From contig OY759224.1 of NCBI GenBank assembly GCA_963662175.1, positions 36,403,489 to 36,467,488 on the forward strand: 64,000 bases of DNA, given 5' to 3'. The notes beneath the pieces were generated by a model. It was not told the origin of the DNA. It saw only the letters and a program-made list of their open reading frames with translations, and ran no database searches. Position numbers and translations under genes: made by a program. Position 1 is the first letter of the stretch. Each line of letters starts with the position of its first letter. The DNA comes from Aradus depressus. Its lineage: Eukaryota > Arthropoda > Insecta > Hemiptera > Aradidae. This document shows, in pieces, positions 40,163-52,100 of the stretch.

Positions 40163-43100
40163 ATGACTGACGTAGAAGATCAAAAAGATGAAATATGTGT
40201 TTTGGAGAGTATTTATACTTCAGAAGAGCTCAAAATGGAAAAAGACGTCGATGGGAAAACTATTGGACAGTTTTATGCGTTTTTACCTCTTCCGCCCGGA
40301 TTTAAAGTTGTGTACAGAAGTATCAATTTTGGTGAGTTTAAATGTATTTTTATTCAAATTGAATTTCTATTATTATTGTTTCCTTTTGTTATTATTGTAA
40401 CATATATTATGTTATTGTAAGAGATTGTTATTTTTCAGACAGGCCCATTGTGGAGGATGCTCCTACATTGACTGTGCCACTCACACACCTCCCTCCCATA
40501 CTTCTGTCATTTCTGCTCCCTTCAGACTACCCTTCAACAAGTATGCCACAGTTCAAACTTACATGCAACTGGCTTTCTTTTGTTATGGTATGTATAATAT
40601 ATTATGTGTATTTTTAGTTGTAAAACATTTTGTTGTGTGCAGTTTTAGGTAATACTATTATTTTATCTTATGTAGTTACTTACAGGCTAAAAATGGGAGA
40701 CAAAAATCCCAGCCCAAACCTCTAGAGCATATGTGGGCAACAACCGGCCCGCGGGCCGGATCCGGCCCTCTGTAAGATTTGGTCCGGCCCGCGAGACATT
40801 TTGAAAAACCCAATTTAAAAAAAAATAATAATATTACACTACTTACTCACACTCACTCCAAATTAGGAATATCGAGTAGGATGGGGTTTGTCGCTTGCTC
40901 CTGCGGAATCAAGTGAGCGAGCAAGGCGAGTGAGGAAAAATTCATGTCATCGCGTGTTTGTTTATGGTCAATAAATTTGCGTATTTTTTTTGTTTTGTTT
41001 ATGGTCAATAAATTTGCGTATTTTTTTTGTTTTTAATGTGCGTGTTTGCGGATGCGATCGTATTCATGTGATTGATTGATAGTGTTACGACCGAACAAAA
41101 TACCTGCAAAAGGAACCCCTTCCTTCGATTTTCGAACAGATTTGGCGATTTCAAAAACATGGAAGACTGTTTCAATTTATTTGCTAATCCAACAAAAAGT
41201 AATGTACAAAATGCTCCAATAAACTTGCAAATGGAGTTGATCGAGATTCAAGAAAACTCACTCCTAAAATCTAAATTTGAAGACGTGGAGTTGTGCGATT
41301 TCTACAAAAAATACCTCGAAGAAGACCATTTTCCGCAGCTTAGAAAATTCGCAAGAAGATTGATTTGTGCGTTTGGCAGTACTTATAAATGCGAACAGTT
41401 CTTTTCAATGATGAAAGTTAATAAATCAAAACATCGTACAAGGCTAACTGAAGATAATTTGGAAAATTCTTTACGTCTTTGTATCAGTGGAATTAATCCA
41501 AACATCAATGGATTAGTTTCCCAAATTCAAGCTCAAGTGTCTCATTGATTTCGGTGTCGCTACTTAACTTTCGTAGTTTCTAATAATTCCAAATTTCACG
41601 ATTTAATTATAATATTGTACCTATTTTTTTTTCATTTCATTTTGTTATTTTAATAAATTGTATTATAATGACATTGTCTTATTATTTCATGTCTGATATC
41701 TATCGCTAAAAATTATGAACACTACTTTAAAGTCCGACGTTATTTTATTTTGAACCACTACACGGCCCGCGAACGTATTTGCACCCTAAAGTTTGGCCCG
41801 CAACATGTCAAAGGTTGCCCATACATGCTCTAGAGGTATAGCTCACTTTCATGCGGAGAAAGTCCAATACCCGAAACGTTTTGACTAGTAGTGCCCATAA
41901 AAACATCATTGAAATCCTGCGAGATGTTTTTTTGTTATACAGCGTCTAAACCTGCGCAGGAGAATACAAGCGAAGCTAGCCCCAGGATATCCAGGGACAG
42001 AGCCCCTTGCGGGATTGGCGGCGAAAACCTGCATGTGCGGTGTCCCTAGTATATTCATAGATGGAACGCTAAAAGCGGGTGATGGAAATTCAGACCAAGC
42101 AGCTGGAGCTATAAAATCTAAAGTCATACAATTAGTTTTTAGATCGAATCCAAGTGTAAGAAATCTGAAAACGCAAATTTTTTGATGTCACGCGTTTATC
42201 GGTGTCACTCGATAACAAAACGCCCTAGATAGTTTTGTTTATTTGGTTTTGAGATAGAAAAAAACTTTTATTCTAGGTGTGTACTTCTTATATTTTTTAA
42301 GATGAGTTAATTTATTATAAAAATTCTAAAAATTATCTTATTTATTGACAACATTGCTCCATGCATTCGTCAGTTCCCTCAGGAAAAATTCTCTATTTAA
42401 AAAAAAGTTCAATTTTTGAATAGAATGTTTACCTTTAAGTTAGGTCCAAGACAGCCAGTGCTACAGACTGCTAACACCGTCTCCATATAATACACGTGTT
42501 CCCCTTCAGTACAAGTGCTGTGTCTTGCACAGGAACACCTGAGCGAAGTGAGCTGCGGTGCGTCCAGAGGGACGGATGGTTGCTGAAGGCCGCAGGAACG
42601 AGCTCCTAGTTTAGTTTATATATGCAATAAATTACTGTTCGCCTCATTCTCTCGTTCTCGCATTTATCGATGAAGAATGTTGTGTCAAAATACACTGCTC
42701 CACAAAAAAACCTGCGCACTCTGAAAAGTTTTGTTGTAATTCTGTTTTTTTTTTGATCAAATAGAGTGCAGCAAATTTCATGTGGAATTCTTAGCTCTGC
42801 TAAGCTGCTGAGAGGGTCATGACGTCTCTTCAAATGTCGTCCAAGCTCGTCCCAAAGGTGCTCGATCGGGTTTAAGTCCGGGCTTCGATCTGGCCACCTG
42901 AGGGTTCGAATACTTACTTCTTGCAGGTACTGCATATCACATGCAGCGACATGGGGCCTTACGTTATCATGCATTAGCATAGATTTTCACTAATGAATGG
43001 AGCGGAGGGCACCACATAATGTTGTAAGATTTCCTTCATGTACAATTCAGCGTTCATTGATGCCTGGTTGAAGATCCAGCCTTGCTTGTAAAGATATCGC

Positions 43101-46100
43101 TCCCAACACGAAAACAGATCGTGGTGCATGGAACGTACCGTTCTCCAGGCCTCCTGTGAATTCATAGAGTCAACCATCTGATCTATGGATAGCAAATCGG
43201 ACTCATCTAAGAGAATGTTGCTTCAATCTTCTTCCGTCCAATTGCGGTGCTCTCTAGCAAACTCCATCCGCGCTCTTTGGTGGTCTGCGGTCAAAAGAGG
43301 CCCATAGGTTGGCTTCCTGGGTCTTAAGTTCATCTGCTGCAGTCTTCTTCTTATTGTCACGGCACTCACATCCACTGCACGGACAGTACGGAGTCTCAGG
43401 GAAGCCTCTGAAGCAGTTGAAAACCTGTTCCTTAACGTGTGGACCAATGAAAATCTGTCGTCATGCGGGCCAGTGCCTCTCGGTCGACCTGCACCCTGCC
43501 TCCTTGTTTACTGCCCTGTCACCCTGTACCGTTGGCTGGCTCTACGGATTGTTGTTTCCGGCAGACCTAAAGCACGCGCCGTGTAACGCTAGCTACGCCC
43601 ATATTCCACCAGAGTGACAGCACGGGCCACTTGTTCAGGTGTCATCACTAATCTAACAATTTCTTTCTCGGACAAATCACAAAAGAAACTGGAGAAAGAT
43701 GAGAAATACAGAGCATAAACAACCATTGTCTTGTTATCGAAACTTCGACTTTTAAGGAACAAGAGATTCAAAAGCCTCGATAGTAAATACAGTGAGGATT
43801 AATTTCGCCCTGTAGTATCTCGTAACTGTTTATACATGCTAAACAATATTTGATTCAAACAAAAAATAATTACAACAAAAACATCAAATTTTCATAGTGC
43901 GCCGGTTTTTTTGGAGCAGTGTATATTATAGACAATCACATAAATATATTAACCGAAATATATTAATATGTATAAAGATAATATTTATATTATAAGATAG
44001 TATCAACTGGGAGGATGATTATCTAATCATAATCCTGTATTTTAACATTTGTATTAAGATAGTTGTTGTTTCAGATGAAGCATCTGTACCACAAACTGAA
44101 AGCCCTCTGGATGGAGAACCAAGGAATGGTGATCCTCTACATCTGGACTCAGTTCCTCAAAGAAGAAACACTGTCTTTTCTCGGGATTGGGGACACTCTG
44201 GATTTGACAGGTAAACACAGTCATAACTCTGAAAAGTAGTCAGTAAATCACCAGTAATCTACTTCCCCAGTAAGAATTAATCAACTTAATTTTTCCTAAA
44301 GATTGATCGAGTCGACAGTATCGTTTCAATATAGAACGAATTCGAAGTTCTGTTCTGTAAATAAAAAACGCAGTATTTGGCCAATGTTTCGGAAACTATT
44401 TATTTCCTTCTTCAGGGCCTTATAATGACTTAAGTGAATGTGTATGGTGAAGGTGGTTGCCTCAGGTATCACAAACTATTACAATCTTCATACACATCCT
44501 CTCAAGTCATTATAAGGCCCTGAAGAAGGAAATATGTAGTTTCCGAAACGTTGGTCAAATACTGAGTTTTTTTATTTACACGACAGAACCTGGAATTCCT
44601 TCAATACTACGTTTTCCCTCTTTCTCTGACACCTGAGGAGTTTGGACTGGAATGTTTTATTGGATTCCTTGGCTATGTCCCCGTAGTTCAAGCTCTGGCG
44701 TCTTGCTTTCAAGCGACACCACCAACTGAGGTTGAATTCGTAGGGGTTGTGGTTACTGGCACCAGCACCGCAAGCCAGTTCCTGGTAGATTACGATGCTG
44801 AGACCAGAGCGAAGTAGTAGGTGTCCCAAACCCTCTCCTATTCCAAGGAACAAATTCTTTCTAGTAGTAACGAAGTCCATAGCTCCAAATTGGACGTAGT
44901 ATTGTCTTGTGAGCGAGAAGTTTAGGTTTTGGTCCAAGTAGTCTTACATTGTAGTCCGTAAAGTTCTTGTCGTTTAAGCCTTATATGTGGGTTCAACGTT
45001 AGTCTACTGTACTACGTAGAACCCAAGATAATGGGCTTGGTTACTGTATATTTATGCTCTAAAATAATTTCAGTTAACTTATTATCTTATTGTAATATAT
45101 AGTTATTTTGTAGGTTTGTACATAAAAGAATTGAAAAGACTCAGTGGCACGGCAAATTACAATAGTGTCAAGACAGAGGGAGAATGTCCTTCTGACAGAA
45201 AGTTCAAGAAATACCGGAAACGAAAGGAGGGAGTGTGCGAGAAGGGGGTGTCGAGCGGACCTCCTCTCAACATGCATCTTCACCAGTACCTGAGGGCGTA
45301 CAGCGAGGACCGGGCCAAGACGGAGTTTCTCAGGACCATCTACACCTGTGATATATGTTATACCGTAAGTAGTACGTTGAACTAACTTTGAGGGGAAACT
45401 AACGTAAATTATAACATTGAGAATGTTTACATTGCCAACTAAGGAATATGCTCAGAATTTCATTGTTACTGGCGGTCGTTGTTTTGCATTTCGTGTAGCA
45501 ACGCTACCTCACTACCACCATGCCCTGTTTTTTGCGATTGTTGAAATAATTCAGTCTTTTATTTATTTATGAGTTATGTGAAAAAAATTATGTTTTTTTT
45601 CAATTGCATGAAAAAACAGCGAATCTGTAAGGACTTGCCTTGAAAATCAAATTGCTTTTCTTTCTAGTTTATGGGACACGCCTGTCGCGATCTATTAGCG
45701 GCCTATTGAATTTCTGAGGCGAAACTCGACGCGACAGACTAAAAAAGTGTCCGAAGAATTATGAAAAAATTAATAATAGTATATAATTTAGAATGCAATA
45801 CATAGTTCGGCAAAATTCAAATTAATGAACATTATATCTTTTGTTTTTTAAAGTTATCGAAATACGAATAGAATCATGAAAATGTAGTTATATTGCATTA
45901 CGGAACACTTTTCAAGAGCCCCCTCCCTTCTCTCGATGTGTTACTTAGTTTATGGAAGGTCCTTAAACTATCAGTCTTATCAAGTGTAACTCCCTCTACT
46001 TCTCTCAACATTGTGAAGTTACTGCCGACTATTAATCAATGTTTTTGAGGCTCCCTCAAAGTTCGACACATTTCGAGACCCCAATTACATATTTAGAAAC

Positions 46101-49100
46101 TAGGTTCAATATTTTTCCTTTATATATATATATATATATATTTTTCTTTTCTGTTTTGCTTTCCTTATGGGAATGTTTGCAGTTGAAAAATGTTGAGTGG
46201 GATATCCTGTTTCTAAGTTCCGTTGTTTTTATTTTCTTACCAACAGTTTTAGTATAATTGATGTACTGTATTTAATAATTGTTTAAAAAATTTTAGGATA
46301 AAGTTGGTGAGAAGTGTATTCAGTTTAAGCCCTGCGACCATGTTTACTGTAAGGAGTGTATAGCCTCCTACTTCTCAGTTCGGATACGAGAGGGGAGTAT
46401 TCACAACATGCCTTGTCCCTTCTCCAAGTGTCCGTCAGAAGCTCTCCAGTCTCAGGTATTATATCGGCCATCTGGGAGGGGAAGATTAGGGAGAGGCGTA
46501 ACTCAAAAGATCCAATAACTGCAGTTGTAATGAATATGTCGACACAAAATTTCGTATGTTGATTCAAAACCCGGTGGACGACACATTAATCTTCAGCGTA
46601 ATCGATAGAAGGGAAGGGGTGGGTCAGAGGGACCCCTCAACCCAACAACTGCCGGTGTAATAAATTTATCGACATGAAATTTCATATTTAAAGTCAGAAT
46701 CCAAAGAGGAACATAATCTGTCAAATTTCAGCGATATCGGCCGAAGGAAAGAAGGGGTTCAGAGGAGGCTCAATTCAAAACCTCAATAACTGCCGATCTA
46801 ATGAATTTATCTACGCAAAATTTAGTATGAGGATTTAGGAGCCTCTATGTAACTCAACTGTTGAATTTTAGTGCAAACGGTCGACTGGTTTTGGAGGAGG
46901 AGCGAAAAGTTAGTTGACTAATTCGTTGTGGGGAAGTACATTGCTGGTGATTCACAGCCTTTTTTTCATTACTTTTCGTTTTGCATTTAATAATATTTAT
47001 TAAAACACAGATGGATGTGAATATCGTAATGAGTGACACTGAAGGACTATAGTCCTCTATTATAAACCTTTTCCTACCCTAATAACATATTATTTTACAT
47101 AAATACTAGTTTCAAATTTTCATTTCTTTAATGATTAGCTACTTTTGAAAACCTGTTCTTGTTTTTTAATTGTTTTCTTTTTTTGAAGCAGCTTTTATCC
47201 ACTAAGAAATGTAATAAACATCGGCAGTTATTGGGATTTTTTAGTTGACCCTCCCCTCCCCTTCAACTGAATCCGCTGAAAATTAATAGGTGCTATCCTT
47301 GTGGGGTTTTGAAATATGAAATTTCGTTTCAATACATTCATTATAACGGAAGTTCAGTAACTTTAAAATCTTCAGTGCAATGGGTTGGTGCCATGAGGGG
47401 TCAAGTTGTGCCTCATTTTAAATGTTTTACAAAAAAATAGAAACTTTTGCGAGACATTTTTTTTAAATATCTTTAATTGTTCAAAATGACGGTTCTTTGA
47501 AAAGGAATATAGCTCTTTCAAAAAATCTTCCACACTCTCAATAAATGGGGATTTCGTCGTGTTCAAAGACACAGACAGACAGGAAATATTTTTCATTTTT
47601 TGAATCAGGGGTCGAAAAACATGAAATTTCAAAGAATACTCACCATCCTCTACATTTGGTAGAGCTGGTGAAGTAAAAGAACGTGTAAAATACAGATCCG
47701 GGATGTTGTGGGAGCCCAGCTCTACTAGATATGTATGTTGTGGGAGCCCAGCTCTACTAGATATGTATGTTGTGGGAGCCCAGCTCTACTAGATATGTAT
47801 GTTGTGGGAGCCCAGCTCTACTAGATATGTATGTTGTGGGAGCCCAACTCTACTAGATATGTATGTTGTGGGAGCCCAGCTCTACTAGATATGTATGTTG
47901 TTGGAGCCCAGCTCTACTAGATATGTATGTTGTGGGAGCCCAGCTCTACTAAATATGTATGTTGTGGGAGCCCAGCTCTACTAGATATGTATGTTGTGGG
48001 AGCCCAACTCTACTAGATATGTATGTACTGGGAGCCCAGCTCTACTAGATATGTATGTTGTTGGAGCCCAGCTCTACTAGATATGTATGTTGTGGGAGCC
48101 CAGCTCTACTAGATATGTATGTTGTTGGAGCCCAGCTCTACTAGATATGTATGTTGTGGGAGCCCAGCTCTACTAGATATGTATGTTGTTGGAGCCCAGC
48201 TCTACTAGATATGTATGTTGTTGGAGCCCAGCTCTACTAGATATGTATGTTGTGGGAGCCCAGCTCTACTAGATATGTATGTTGTTGGAGCCCAGCTCTA
48301 CTAGATATGTATGTTGTGGGAGCCCAGCTCTACTAGATATGTATGTTGTTGGAGCCCAGCTCTACTAGATATGTATGTTGTTGGAGCCCAGCTCTACTAG
48401 ATATGTATGTTGTGGGAGCCCAGCTCTACTAGATATGTATGTTGTTGGAGCCCAGCTCTACTAGATATGTATGTTGTGGGAGCCCAGCTCTACTAGATAT
48501 GTATGTTGTTGGAGCCCAGCTCTACTAGATATGTATGTTGTGGGAGCCCAGCTCTACTAGATATGTATGTTGTGGGAGCCCAACTCTACTAGATATGTAT
48601 GTTGTTGGAGCCCAGCTCTACTAGATATGTATGTTGTTGGAGCCCAGCTCTACTAGATATGTATGTTGTGGGAGCCCAGCTCTACTAAATATGTATGTTG
48701 TGGGAGCCCAGCTCTACTAGATATGTATGTTGTGGGAGCCCAGCTCTACTAGATATGTATGTACTGGGAGCCCAGCTCTACTAGATATGTATGTTGTGGG
48801 AGCCCAGCTCTACTAGATATGTATGTTGTGGAGCCCAGCTCTACTAGATATGTATGTTGTGGGAGCCCAGCTCTACTAGATATGTATGTTGTGGGAGCCC
48901 AGCTCTACTAGATATGTATGTTGTGGGAGCCCAGCTCTACTAGATATGTATGTTGTTGGAGCCCAGCTCTACTAGATATGTATGTTGTGGGAGCCCAGCT
49001 CTACTAGATATGTATGTTGTGGGAGCCCAGCTCTACTAGATATGTATGTACTGGGAGCCCAGCTCTACTAGATATGTATGTTGTGGGAGCCCAGCTCTAC

Positions 49101-52100
49101 TAGATATGTATGTTGTGGGAGCCCAGCTCTACTAGATATGTATGTTGTGGGAGCCCAGCTCTACTAGATATGTATGTTGTGGGAGCCCAGCTCTACTAGA
49201 TATGTATGTACTGGGAGCCCAGCTCTACTAGATATGTATGTTGTGGGAGCCCAGCTCTACTAGATATGTATGTTGTGGGAGCCCATCTCTGCTAGATATG
49301 TATGTTGTTAGATCCGGAATGTTGTGGGAGCCCATCTCTACTAGATATGTATGTTGTTAGATCCGGGATGTTGTGGGAGCCCAGCTCTACTCTCGCTACG
49401 ACAAGCAGCTTCTCTCGGCCACCCTGGACAAGATGCAAGACATCACCTACTGCCCCCGGACCCAGTGCCAGTGTCCTGTTCTCAGGGACTCGGACGACAA
49501 GATGACCGTCTGTCCCTCCTGTAAACATGTATTTTGTGCCTTCTGCAAGATGACCTATCACGGGGTCGAACCCTGCCGACTGAAAAATGGTAAATGTTAG
49601 AATTATTCTGCCAGAGTATTTTTGTTTTCAAGATTCTGTAGATGGAAGATCGCCTACGAACCCGTCCGTATTGACGAGTGTTTGAAGTTGTCCGTCCCTC
49701 TCTGTCTGCCTCTCTCCTCTCTGTCTACCTCTCTCCTCTCTGTCTACCTCTCTCCTCTCTGTCTACCTCTCTCCTCTCTGTCTGCCTCTCTCCTCTCTGT
49801 CTGCCTCTCTCTCTCTCTGTCTGCCTCTCTCCTCTCTCAATATTTTCGTATTGTTGTTGTTCTGAATCCTTTACTGTTATTGGATTTGACACGACTTACT
49901 CTTGTTATGTATGACGAGTAGTTTTCACAGACAACTAATTCTTGGAAATCCTTATTTCTGAGTTTCTGAGATTAAGATGTGGTCAACATGCGTCAGCTCA
50001 GACAGTCCTAGAGCATTGGTGCGGTGAGTTGTTATCGACAATAGCATGTTATTATTGTTATTAGCTCAGTGAACTAGTTAGTTATTGTCGGAAATATGAT
50101 GATCTCAACATTGATTTCCGTCTTTAACTAACGCCCCCTGAGCTAGTTTCGGCAATAGCTATCGTCCACTGTTAATGTTGGTGGAAAGTATCTTATATTA
50201 GATATTCCAACCTCTATATATTAAAAGTCTAGTCTTTATTAAAACAAACATTACTCCCGTGACATTTGGAGTTACAGAGAACAGGTAAACGTGTACAATT
50301 ACCGGTTATTGTTTACAATCACCGGATTCCCCACTTTGACCGTAACATATATATATATATATATATTAGTTTATATTATATATAATTTTTGTTTCGAGAT
50401 AGCTGGTTCGAAACCCGGCAGTGACCCTTAGGTTTTTTATCTGAGATTTGATGAAACCTTGCGCACAGCATTCTCGAATTGGCCGTTGAGGGATGGTCCC
50501 GAGCCAGTAAGATGTCAGGTACTCATCGACGACCCATATCCTAGATGAATAAAAATTTAGGGTGGGCAAAATTGGGGACTCCCATAGTAGAGTCGGGATC
50601 ATGTCGATGCGCTCTGGTTGTTGGCAATATGATAATAAGTAACTAATGTCAGATTTGTACATATGACCCTTATTCGGGGCAGCTGTTATATCATGAAAGA
50701 ATAAAATGCTGACCCTCCCGTCGATCTTCAACCAAAAATCATATAGACCGAAGGGAAACTCCAAGATAAAAACGTTGTAGCAATGGAACATAGTCCCTAG
50801 CCTGAACTAAAAACACGCTTTTAGCATTCAGATTCACTCCCCTGATATACACGTTATTCAAAGTCCGGCCTGATAGTTTGGGTTCTACTTGAACTTTATA
50901 CTTGATATAAAAAACAAAACATGTATTTATAGTAGTTATATTATATTTTCATTTGCTTTGAGTTGTAGGCAAACTTCTTATGTTAAGCAAATTAAGATTA
51001 TTTTTCAGATATTAATTATTATTACAAAACAAGGTATTCCTTTTTGGAACTCTAAACATGAATTTCCTGAGTATCAGAGGTCGTAACATTTTTTTGAAGA
51101 TACACCACTTTGATTATTCTAATCATTTTTCTTTTCGAGTATAATAGATCACTTTCTCTCCCCTCTTATGTTAGTTAGATCCATGAAATAATGTTGCTCT
51201 TTTTCCATTTTATTTGTTTTTGGGATTTTTACTTTAACAATAATTATTAATGAATTATCAAAATAAAATTGTAATGAGAGTTGAATTGTGAGAACCAAGC
51301 CTGGTACTTTTTGCTATGATTATAGCACACCGCTAATCTTCGCTGCTACTTTCCATTTCAATTATGGAATTATAATTTCTTTTAAATAATTTTATCAGTA
51401 ATTTTTTTTTAAATTCTCATTATAAGTCTGACTGAGTTCTCAAGTTTTCACTATTTTAAGTATATACTTTCATTTGTTCTTTTTTGTTTTTTTTTTACTT
51501 TTTTATATCTTTAGTATAAGTAAGTGTTGTAATCACGCGAAAATCTGAGATCTAGTTATCAACGGATTTTCACGTTACAAGGTCTCCTGAATACTTTATC
51601 TTTGAGATGACGTCTGTGTGTGTGTATGTGATTGGAACTTCGTGAGCACTCTAACGCAGAAAGGATTGTAGCGATGAACTTGAAATTAGAATGTTGTCAA
51701 ATGGTGCAACTTTGATTAGATTTTGGCCGAAATGGGAGGAACAATAAGACGGCTTTACTTCGGAGCCTAAGATACATTTTACAAGTTACATCTTATATTT
51801 ATGATATAATCAAAAATCTTTTCAAATGAATGTTGTAGAGAAAAATGGAAGGCACATTTTATACGAAATAGGTTTTTTCGAGAATCGCTCGGCTTGCGAG
51901 ATGCATACCGAAAACCGTCCTGAAATGTCGAAACCTATTTTATTTTTTTTTGGATTTTTGCTTATTTTAGGCGAAAATGGTTAGTCCTATAAAAAAAAAT
52001 TGGCTCACTAAAAATGTTTCTTATTACATTTCCAATTAAATCCATGGAGTTATAAATTAACCTTTTCAGAATATCTTGAAAATTCTAGGGGTATTGCGGG

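Larger units (their letters stand above)
44349..44588. repeat. Penelope-type inverted terminal repeats, second family
   Basis: Arms 44349-44452 and 44482-44588 are reverse complements with modest divergence. Each carries a hammerhead-like motif of the CCTGAAGAAGG...CCGAAACGTTGG type. RNF14 intron 3. The following 44590-44937 contains an unidentified repeat-like sequence. Confidence 0.75.

Noticed and set aside
47703..49369. CRISPR-like array
   Set aside because: The 32-bp units are contiguous with no unique spacers, and the context is a eukaryotic intron; it is a minisatellite.
49678..49921. Open frames of Ser/Leu repeats after RNF14 exon 6
   Set aside because: They come from the CT-rich 19-bp tandem repeat in intron 6, beyond a clear GTAAAT donor.
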